Source of the DNA: a bacterium
GTDB lineage: Bacteria > Patescibacteriota > Minisyncoccia > Minisyncoccales > RBG-13-42-11
Reading direction: 5' to 3'
NCBI GenBank assembly: GCA_030646565.1
Contig: JAUSLA010000023.1
Span: forward strand, 1-37,148
Length of the DNA: 37,148 nt
Under the pieces are notes generated by a model. That model worked only from the letters and a program-made list of their open reading frames with translations. It was not told the origin of the DNA and searched no databases. Position numbers and translations under genes: made by a program. Below, in pieces: positions 8,481 to 15,510 of this stretch (position 1 is the first letter of the stretch; each line of letters begins with the position of its first letter).

Positions 8481-9773
8481 ATGTTGGTCGAATTTTCTTC
8501 TCAAGCATTTGACATCATCTGGCAAATTTTCAAAGCTTGGTGGTGGCTTCCAACTCCTTTTATTTTGCAAAAGCCCTTTTTATTTCTCTATAAATGGTGG
8601 CGAATTGACGGCTGGATAAGCAAGCGCAAAATGGTTTTGCTGGAAATAAAAACGCCGAGAGAATTTTTAAAGCCCATCAAAGCAATGGAAACCGTATTGG
8701 CAGGCATCCACGGCGCTGCTTACCAGCCCCCCGATTGGTGGGAAAGATGGATTGAAGGCCAAATTCAGCTTTCCGTCCATTTTGAGATTGCTTCAATTGG
8801 AGGAGAAACCCATTTTTATATCAGGTTTGACTCACCTTATCGCGACTCAATTGAGGCAAGCATTTATTCTCAATATCCTCAAGCTGAAATTAGAGAAGTG
8901 CCGGAATACGCAAAACAAGTGCCCCAAAATATTCCCAACGCTGAAATAGATATGTGGGGTTCTGATTACAAGCTGCTGAAAGACGACCATTATCCCATTA
9001 AGACCCATCAGGAATTTGAAACAGGCCGTGAGGCGGAAAAAGAAGAAGTGGTTGACCCGGTAGCCACGCTTTTGGAGGCAATGGGCAAAGTAAAGCCCGG
9101 GGAACAGTTTTGGATTCAAATTTCAGCAGAGCCGTTTTCAGAAGGGCCCTTAATGGCTTGGCTTGAGAAAGGAGCAGAAATCAGGGATAAGTTAGCCAGA
9201 AGGGAGGATAAACCAAAAGACCAGTCAATTATTCAGGAGGCGGCCAAAATTTTAATAACCGGAGAGCCAACAGTAGCCAAAGAAGAAAAAAAAGAGGTTT
9301 TGCCGCCGGAAATGAAGCTTACTCCCGGTGAAAAAGTAATCATCACCGCTTTAGAGGAAAAGATGTCAAAACCAATTTTCAATACAAACATTAGGTTTGT
9401 TTATTTTGGCCAAAAAGATATTTTTTTCAGGGCGAATTTCAGATTAGCTTTCGCCTATTTTAACGCCTACACGACTCTCAACTGCAACAGCCTTGTTCCT
9501 CTGGGAAGCACTTTCCCCAAAGTTCATAAATCCTGGTTTTTGCCTAAGAATCGGCTGGTTCCCCAGAGGCGTTATTTAAGATTAAGAAAATTGTTCAGAA
9601 ATTACGTTAACAGGTTCTCTCCTTTTTTCCCAAGAAGCGGCGGAAAATTTATGCTAAATACCGAGGAGTTAGCTTCTCTTTATCACTTCCCGAGCGAAGC
9701 GACAGCTCCTGCTCCAGGCGCTCCGAGGATAGAAGCGAAAAAAGGAGAAGGGCCTTTAACACTGCCTATTTAA
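8481..9773 (+). CDS. Conserved-looking membrane-anchored protein upstream of a VirD4-like ATPase
   Basis: 430 aa; hydrophobic/aromatic N-terminus IIWQIFKAWWWLPTPFILQKPFLFLYKWWR; gene order with the conjugation-type ATPase. Confidence 0.6.
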   Translation: MLVEFSSQAFDIIWQIFKAWWWLPTPFILQKPFLFLYKWWRIDGWISKRKMVLLEIKTPREFLKPIKAMETVLAGIHGAAYQPPDWWERWIEGQIQLSVHFEIASIGGETHFYIRFDSPYRDSIEASIYSQYPQAEIREVPEYAKQVPQNIPNAEIDMWGSDYKLLKDDHYPIKTHQEFETGREAEKEEVVDPVATLLEAMGKVKPGEQFWIQISAEPFSEGPLMAWLEKGAEIRDKLARREDKPKDQSIIQEAAKILITGEPTVAKEEKKEVLPPEMKLTPGEKVIITALEEKMSKPIFNTNIRFVYFGQKDIFFRANFRLAFAYFNAYTTLNCNSLVPLGSTFPKVHKSWFLPKNRLVPQRRYLRLRKLFRNYVNRFSPFFPRSGGKFMLNTEELASLYHFPSEATAPAPGAPRIEAKKGEGPLTLPI

Positions 9774-9783
9774 CAAGGTGGAC

Positions 9784-9836
9784 GAAGAGAGCCTTGCTCT
9801 CTTCTTTATTATTCACCCCGCTTCGCGGGATTCATA
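9784..9836 (+). repeat. Bipartite palindromic element abutting the ATG
   Basis: GAAGAGAGCcttGCTCTCTTC ... CCCGCttcGCGGG-attcata-ATG. Confidence 0.85.
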
Positions 9837-11630
9837 ATGGCTGATGAAATAATTTTTTTTGGAGAGACCACCTTCCGGGACAAGAGAAGGAGATTTGGCA
9901 TTAAGACCGATGATAGGCGAAGGCACACGTATCTCATTGGAAAAACCGGCATGGGAAAATCAGCGATGCTGGAAAATATGGCGATTCAGGACATTCAGTT
10001 GGGCCACGGCATTGGCTTTGTTGACCCTCACGGAGAAGCGGCCGAGGGCTTGCTGGATTTTATCCCCAGCAACAGAATCAACGATGTCGTATATTTTAAT
10101 CCGGCCGACATTGACTATCCGGTTGCTTTTAATATTATGGAAAAAGTTGATTTTGGGCATCGACATCTTGTTGCTTCGGGTTTAATGGGCGTTTTCAAGA
10201 AGATTTGGCCAGACGTTTGGTCAGCCAGGATGGAGTATATTTTAAATAACTGTATTTTAGCCCTTTTGGAATATCCGGGCTCCACTCTTTTGGGGGTGAA
10301 CCGAATGTTAGCCGACATAGATTACAGAAAAAAAGTGGTGGATATGGTTACAGATCCAATGGTAAAATCGTTTTGGGTTAAGGAGTTTGCCAGATACACC
10401 CAGAGATACGAGGTTGAGGCAACCGCCGCAATTCAGAACAAAGTCGGCCAGTTCATATCCGCTCCCTTGATTAGAAATATTATCGGGCAAGTTCAGTCAA
10501 AGCTTGATATGCGAGAAATTATGGATGAAAATAAAATTCTAATCCTCAACCTGTCAAAGGGAAGAATCGGCGAAGATAATTCAATGCTTTTGGGAGCGCT
10601 TCTAATCACAAAATTGCAGTTGGCCGCAATGTCCAGAGTGGATATTCCGGAGGAAAAAAGAAAAGATTTTTTCCTTTATGTTGACGAGTTCCAGAATTTT
10701 GCCACGATTTCCTTTGTCAATGTGTTGTCTGAAGCAAGAAAGTATCGACTGTCCCTAATTTTAGGCCACCAATATATTACTCAAATGGAAGAAGAAGTAA
10801 GAGACGCTGTTTTCGGGAACGTGGGAACTCTGGTTTCTTTTCGGATTGGAGCCGACGACGCAGAGTTTTTAGAAAGAGAATATAGCCCGGATTTTATTGC
10901 CGCTGATTTCGTCAATTTAAAAAAGTACAATATTTATGTTAAATTAATGATAGACGGCTTAGCCAGCAGGCCTTTTTCCGCTGAGACCCTTTCGCCTTTC
11001 CCGACTTTAGAAAAATCGAATCGGGAAAAAATCATTCAGGTTTCCAGAGAAAGATACAGCTCTTCAAGGCAAAGCGTTGAGGAAAAAATTTCTAAATGGT
11101 CAGGGGTTATGGACGAGCCGCAAACTTCTTCGCAGACTCAATCCCAATTCCAATCTCAATCTCAATCTCAATATCAACCACAATCTCAAGTAGTTTTATA
11201 TGATGCAAAATGCGCCAGTTGTGAAAAATGGACAAAAGTAACATTTTTACCAGATCCTTTAAGGCCTGTTTATTGCAAGTCTTGTTTGAAAAAGATTAAA
11301 AATCCTCCTGCCAAGCCAGAGGAAAAACTTTCATCCGTCGAGGCTTCCGTCCCGCCCGCAAGCGAGACTTTTACGGATAAGTCGGCGGAGAAACTAGAGG
11401 GCGAACCCGCCTTCGCCGAGGCTTCGGCGGGCAAGGAAAAACCTGAAACCAAAACCATTTCTCTCACAGAGGCAACTAAAAGAGAGCCCTTCACCTTCTC
11501 AAAAAAGAGGTCGGAAGAAAAGCAAGCCCAAAGAAAAGAAGTCAACTTAGAAGAACTAAAAAGCGTTTTAGAGGAGTCATTAAAAAAGATAGAAACCGAG
11601 AAAAAAGATGCTGACTCTAAAGGAACTTAA
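9837..11630 (+). CDS. Type IV secretion/conjugation-type DNA-transfer ATPase (VirD4/TraD/HerA-like)
   Basis: 597 aa; Walker A LIGKTGMGKSAMLENMA, GIGFVDPHGEAAEGLLDFIP, Walker B FFLYVDEFQNFAT, ...LSEARKYRLSLILGHQYITQM; Gln/Ser-rich linker and CxxC...CxxC C-terminal region. Confidence 0.88.
   Translation: MADEIIFFGETTFRDKRRRFGIKTDDRRRHTYLIGKTGMGKSAMLENMAIQDIQLGHGIGFVDPHGEAAEGLLDFIPSNRINDVVYFNPADIDYPVAFNIMEKVDFGHRHLVASGLMGVFKKIWPDVWSARMEYILNNCILALLEYPGSTLLGVNRMLADIDYRKKVVDMVTDPMVKSFWVKEFARYTQRYEVEATAAIQNKVGQFISAPLIRNIIGQVQSKLDMREIMDENKILILNLSKGRIGEDNSMLLGALLITKLQLAAMSRVDIPEEKRKDFFLYVDEFQNFATISFVNVLSEARKYRLSLILGHQYITQMEEEVRDAVFGNVGTLVSFRIGADDAEFLEREYSPDFIAADFVNLKKYNIYVKLMIDGLASRPFSAETLSPFPTLEKSNREKIIQVSRERYSSSRQSVEEKISKWSGVMDEPQTSSQTQSQFQSQSQSQYQPQSQVVLYDAKCASCEKWTKVTFLPDPLRPVYCKSCLKKIKNPPAKPEEKLSSVEASVPPASETFTDKSAEKLEGEPAFAEASAGKEKPETKTISLTEATKREPFTFSKKRSEEKQAQRKEVNLEELKSVLEESLKKIETEKKDADSKGT
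11399..11441 (+). repeat. In-frame palindromic repeat encoding a PAFAEASAGK-type peptide
   Basis: gggcgaacccgccttcgccgaggcttcggcgggcaagg encodes EPAFAEASAGKE; CCCGCCttcgccgaggcttcGGCGGG palindrome. Confidence 0.75.
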
Positions 11631-12654
11631 CGTCCAAAATAAAAGAGTTTTATTAAGGTGTGATTTTAATGTTCCCCTTTCCAACGAAGGGGTTATTTTA
11701 GATGATTTTCGGATTAAAGAAACTGTTCCAACCATTGAACACTTGATTAAAAACGGGGCAAAAGTTGTTTTAATGAGCCACTTGGGCAGGCCAAAAGGAA
11801 AAGTTGTTGAATCGTTAAAACTGGCTCCAATTCAAGAAAAACTATCGGAATATCTTAATAGAAAAATAGCAAAAGCTTCAGATTGTATTGGCATAGAAAT
11901 TGAGAAAAAAACAAATGAAATGAAGCCGGGAGAAGTTTTACTTTTGGAGAATTTAAGGTTTCACAAAGAAGAAGAGGAAAACGACGCTCAATTCGCCTTA
12001 GAATTGGCAAAGCTGGGCGATATATACATAAATGACGCGTTTGGCGCTTCTCATAGGGCTCACGCTTCAATTGTCGGGGTGCCCAAATATCTGCCTTCTG
12101 CAGCCGGGTTGTTGTTGGAAAAAGAAATAAAGATTTTAACCAAATTAATGGAAAATCCGGTAAAACCGCTTGTTGTAATAATCGGAGGAGCTAAAGCTGA
12201 AACAAAGACAAAATTAATTGACAGGATTTCAGAAATTTCCGATTTCACGCTCATTAACGGTTTGATTCAAAGAGAAATAAAAGAGAAAAATATAAAATTA
12301 AAATATCCTCAAAAAATTATCGGGCCGCTTGACGAAGTTGAGGGAAAAGATATCGGGCAAAAAACAATAAAACTTTTCAAGGAAAAAATATTTTCCGCCA
12401 AAACTGTTTTTTGGAACGGCCCCTTGGGAATGTTTGAGAAAAAAGAGTTTGCCAAGGGAACTGAAGAAATTGCAAGAGCCATTGTTCGAAGTGGCGTTTT
12501 TTCGGTGGTCGGAGGAGGAGAGACGGTAGATTTTATTAACAGTTTAGGCTTACTGTCTAAATTTAACCATGTTTCAACCGGCGGAGGGGCTATGATAGAG
12601 TTTTTATCTGGAGAAAAACTGCCGGGCATTGAAGTATTGCGCTCGGCAAGCTAA
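11608..12654 (+). CDS. pgk: Phosphoglycerate kinase (shortened)
   Basis: 348 aa; KRVLLRCDFNVPLS, VLMSHLGRPKG, LLENLRFHKEEE, NDAFGASHRAHASIVGVPKY, VFWNGPLGMFE, FSVVGGGETVDFI, VSTGGGAMIEFLSG. Confidence 0.95.
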   Translation: MLTLKELNVQNKRVLLRCDFNVPLSNEGVILDDFRIKETVPTIEHLIKNGAKVVLMSHLGRPKGKVVESLKLAPIQEKLSEYLNRKIAKASDCIGIEIEKKTNEMKPGEVLLLENLRFHKEEEENDAQFALELAKLGDIYINDAFGASHRAHASIVGVPKYLPSAAGLLLEKEIKILTKLMENPVKPLVVIIGGAKAETKTKLIDRISEISDFTLINGLIQREIKEKNIKLKYPQKIIGPLDEVEGKDIGQKTIKLFKEKIFSAKTVFWNGPLGMFEKKEFAKGTEEIARAIVRSGVFSVVGGGETVDFINSLGLLSKFNHVSTGGGAMIEFLSGEKLPGIEVLRSAS

Positions 12655-12667
12655 TTTTAGGAGATAG

Positions 12668-12765
12668 TCTTCGGGCAGAATTGCCTCGGGTGAATTAAGT
12701 TCTCTTCGCCTACCGAAGGTGAAGATAAAAACGCAGTTTTCATCGCCTTAATTCGTAATTCGTAG
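12668..12765 (+). repeat. Palindromic repeat modules between pgk and the DHH gene
   Basis: tcttcgggcagaattgcctcgggtga (cf. 6911-6935) and GATaAAAACgcaGTTTTcATC-gccttaattcgtaattcgtagg (cf. 7239-7261). Confidence 0.75.
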
Positions 12766-12769
12766 GATT

Positions 12770-14011
12770 ATGGAGATTAAAAATCTAAAAAAGGCGGCAA
12801 AAAGAATCCTGAAAGCGATAGAAAAAAAGGAAAAAATCATTCTCTACGGAGACGCGGATTTAGACGGCGCGGCTTCGGTAATTATTTTGAAAGAAAGCGT
12901 TAAAAGCTTGGGCGGAAATATTTGCGCGATTTATTTTCCGGATAGGGAAATTGAAGGACATGGCATTACAAAAATGGGTTTGGAATTTCTAAAAAAAGAA
13001 GCTCCGGCTCTTTTAATCGCCGTGGACTGCGGCATTGGAAACTTAAAAGAAACGGCAATGGCAAAGAAAATGGGTTTTTCGGTTTTGATTGTTGACCATC
13101 ACGAGGTTTTGGATAAAATGCCAAAAGCCGATATTATTGTCGACCCTAAACAAAAAGGGGATAAATACTATTTTAAGGGATTGGCCGCAGCCGGAGTTGT
13201 TTTCAAACTCGCAGAGGCCCTTTTTGAGGAGAAAATGGCGAAGAGGACTGCGTCCTCGTCTTCAACTACCCGAGCGAAAACGAAGGGTGGAGAAGAACGA
13301 AAATTCTTCGATTCGTCCTGCAAGCAAGACTCAATGACGGAGAATCTAAGAAAGAATTTTTTGGAATTGGTGGCTTTGGCCACTTTAGCGGATATGATGC
13401 CTCAAGAAGCAGATAATAAGGTTTTTATTTCAGAAGGGCTTCAATCTTTGGAAAATTCCTGGCGGCCCGGAATAAAGGCGTTTTTTGAAACAGAATTTTT
13501 GGAGGAATTTTCCGGAATAAGTCAGAAGGTCGCCAAAATTATTTCTGTTTTAAACGTCAGAGACGTTGAGAGTCGGTTTCCGGCAAGTTTCAGATTGTTG
13601 ACCGTCGTTTCTCTTTCGGAGGCCGGAAGAATCATTGAAGAACTTTTTGAAAGGAGTAAAATTAGAAAGGAAGTAATAAATGGCACCGTAGATGAAATTG
13701 AAAAAATTATAGCTGAAAAAGACGAATCTATTGTTTTTGAAGGAGATTCCTCTTTTGACCTTGCCTTGTTGAGTGCGGCTGCATCAATAATTTGTCAAAA
13801 ATTCCAAAAGCCCGTTTTTCTTTATAAAAAAATGGCAAAAGAGTCCCAGGGTACGGTGCGTGTGCCCTCTGGCGTAGACAGTATTGCCTTAATGAAAAAA
13901 TGCTCAAAATATCCCTTGGCTTTTGGCGGCCATCCGAAAGCGTCGGGTTTCAGGATAAAAAACGATAATTTAGAAAAATTTAAAACTTGTTTAATAGAAA
14001 ATTATCGGTAG
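12770..14011 (+). CDS. DHH-family phosphoesterase / RecJ-like single-strand exonuclease
   Basis: 413 aa; ILYGDADLDGAASVIIL, VDCGIGN, LIVDHHEV, ATLADMMP, C-terminal GGHPKASGF. Confidence 0.9.
   Translation: MEIKNLKKAAKRILKAIEKKEKIILYGDADLDGAASVIILKESVKSLGGNICAIYFPDREIEGHGITKMGLEFLKKEAPALLIAVDCGIGNLKETAMAKKMGFSVLIVDHHEVLDKMPKADIIVDPKQKGDKYYFKGLAAAGVVFKLAEALFEEKMAKRTASSSSTTRAKTKGGEERKFFDSSCKQDSMTENLRKNFLELVALATLADMMPQEADNKVFISEGLQSLENSWRPGIKAFFETEFLEEFSGISQKVAKIISVLNVRDVESRFPASFRLLTVVSLSEAGRIIEELFERSKIRKEVINGTVDEIEKIIAEKDESIVFEGDSSFDLALLSAAASIICQKFQKPVFLYKKMAKESQGTVRVPSGVDSIALMKKCSKYPLAFGGHPKASGFRIKNDNLEKFKTCLIENYR
13240..13335 (+). repeat. Palindromic element inserted in frame in the RecJ-like gene
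   Basis: GAAGAGGACtgcGTCCTCGTC-ttcaactacccgagcgaaaacgaagggtgg-agAAGAACgaaaATTCTTcgattcgtcctgc; encodes RTASSSSTTRAKTKGGEERKFFDSSCKQDS. Confidence 0.88.
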
Positions 14012-14013
14012 TC

Positions 14014-14127
14014 AAAGAGAACTTTGTTTTCTTTTCCACCTGCGTCCCGCTTACAGCGGGACTTGGTAGGCGACGAGGCCTTCGGCCTCGTCTTAATCTT
14101 CGCTTTCGCTACGCGAAAGCTTGATGA
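14014..14127 (+). repeat. Two tandem bipartite palindromic elements abutting the RNase H ATG
   Basis: AAAGAGAACtttGTTTTCTTT-tccacctgc-GTCCCGCttacaGCGGGAC-TTGGTAG, then GACGAGGCCttcGGCCTCGTC-ttaatctt-GCTTTCGctacgCGAAAGC-TTGatga-ATG. Confidence 0.92.
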
Positions 14128-14571
14128 ATGAAGAAAATTATTATTTATACGGACGGCGGTTCGAGAGGGAACCCGGGGCAGGCGGCAATTGGAGTTGTTT
14201 TTTGCAACGAGAAGGTCCAATGCTTTAAAAATTACACAGAATACCTGGGAGATAATTTCACCAACAACGAAGCTGAATACATGGCGGTGATTTTTGGCTT
14301 GAAAAAATTTAAAGCCCTTTTCGGGAAGAAAATCGCCAAGACCTCGGATATTGAAATAAGGACGGATTCAGAGCTTTTAGTCAAACAACTTAAAGGTGAG
14401 TATAAAATTTTAGAACCAAAAATCCAACTTTTGTTTATTGAAATTTGGAATATTAAAATTGATTTTCAGAAAATAAAATTTACACATATTCCCCGTGAAA
14501 AGAATAAAGAGGCAGATGCATTGGTTAATGAGGCCTTAGACATTCAAGGGAGACAAGCAACGATAATATAA
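14128..14571 (+). CDS. rnhA: Ribonuclease HI
   Basis: 147 aa; IIIYTDGGSRGNPGQAAIGVVF, NNEAEYMAVIFGL, RTDSELLVKQLKGEYKI, HIPREKNKEADALVNEALD. Confidence 0.93.
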   Translation: MKKIIIYTDGGSRGNPGQAAIGVVFCNEKVQCFKNYTEYLGDNFTNNEAEYMAVIFGLKKFKALFGKKIAKTSDIEIRTDSELLVKQLKGEYKILEPKIQLLFIEIWNIKIDFQKIKFTHIPREKNKEADALVNEALDIQGRQATII

Positions 14572-14584
14572 AGATATTACAGTC

Positions 14585-14636
14585 GACGAGAACTGCGTCC
14601 TCGTCTTGACCTGGGTCCTGCTTCGCAGGGCTTGTG
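14585..14636 (+). repeat. Bipartite palindromic element
   Basis: GACGAGAACtgcGTCCTCGTC-ttgacctgg-GTCCTGCttcGCAGGGC-TTG. Confidence 0.85.
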
Positions 14637-14649
14637 TTTTAACGGGGGC

Positions 14650-14677
14650 TTGACAAGATTTGTGGGTATGCTATAAT
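14650..14677 (+). promoter_or_regulatory. Strong sigma-70-like promoter
   Basis: TTGACA-16 nt-TATAAT with extended -10 TGC immediately upstream. Confidence 0.85.
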
Positions 14678-14683
14678 GGCTTT

Positions 14684-14907
14684 ATTAGGTAAAGGAAGGA
14701 GGTGGTTTACTTGATTGTGATCAGTCGCGGCCCTTGCATTTTTGAAATGCCGTGATCTCGATCATCGCCGGCATCCCCATTCCCTCCCGAGGGAAGAGCG
14801 AGTAAGAATCCGAGGGGGCGCGAGTAGCGCCTCCTCCCAAGAGAAAAAGCGAGCTTCTGCTCGCTAAGATATATAGGGGCCTGACTATTATTAGTTAGGC
14901 TCTTTTA
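14684..14907 (+). ncRNA. Candidate stand-alone structured small RNA (identity unknown)
   Basis: Own promoter, no ORF of normal length, several hairpins (GCATTTttgAAATGC; GGGCGCgagtaGCGCC; AGCGAGcttctGCTCGCT), and a terminator-like hairpin with TTTT at 14876-14907. Confidence 0.55.
14876..14907 (+). terminator. Terminator of the candidate ncRNA
   Basis: GGCCTGACTAttaTTAGTTAGGCTC-TTTT. Confidence 0.6.
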
Positions 14908-14934
14908 CATTAACCGACTTCTCTTCTCCCTCAA

Positions 14935-14968
14935 CAAAAAAACAATTCGTCAAGGAATTGTTTTTTTG
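14935..14968 (-). terminator. Intrinsic terminator of rnpB (symmetrical)
   Basis: AAAAAAACAATTC-gtcaag-GAATTGTTTTTTT. Confidence 0.85.
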
Positions 14969-15405
14969 TGTCCCAGCAAGTCTGTAAGCCGAATTCTGTA
15001 TCCTTCGTTCCGCTTCGCGGAACTCGGGATGGTGATTATCTATCTGGTCCCTCGATTACTCTCGGGATCAAGCGAGTTACCTTTTCAGGAAAATTCTAAG
15101 ATATAAAAACCCAGAACCTCCCGTTTACTCTTGCGCCCGATAAGGATTTAGCCGTTTCACTCCCAAGATTACTCTTGAGATTCGCCCTATTCCGCCTTAC
15201 GGCGGACGGGCGCCCGACGCCTTTCGGCGTCTAGGGCGTCACTGTTCGCACCTCTAGCCTTGCTCCATAAATTACAGAGTTTGCGCCGATGGATGTTATC
15301 CACTATCTTTTTAGATCCCGCTAAAAGCGGGAAATGAGTGTTCGGACTTTCCTCCCGACCAAATATTTATATTGGTATAGGGCAATCACCCGACTTACTG
15401 GGACA
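14969..15405 (-). ncRNA. rnpB: RNase P RNA, bacterial class A-like
   Basis: Minus strand has GAGGAAAGTCCGAAC (P4 5' side), GCGAACAGTGACGCC, GAGTGAAACGGCTAAATCC, ACAGAATTCGGCTTACA; ends pair as P1 (GTCCCAGTAAGTC / GACTTGCTGGGAC). Confidence 0.95.
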
Positions 15406-15410
15406 ACTAT

Positions 15411-15439
15411 ATCTTATCAAAATATGTGGCCTTTGTCAA
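15411..15439 (-). promoter_or_regulatory. rnpB promoter
   Basis: On minus: TTGACA-17 nt-TAAGAT just upstream of the P1 5' strand. Confidence 0.85.
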
Positions 15440-15510
15440 ACTTTTTGTTTCTTGGCCTTTTTTCTTGTTTAACGTGGTAATTTAGATTAGAATACAAAGG
15501 ACTAATTGGT

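Noticed and set aside
14684-14907. tmRNA or 4.5S SRP RNA identity for the small RNA
   Set aside because: No tRNA-like ends or tag ORF for tmRNA, and no GGAAG...AGCAG-type SRP apical motif.
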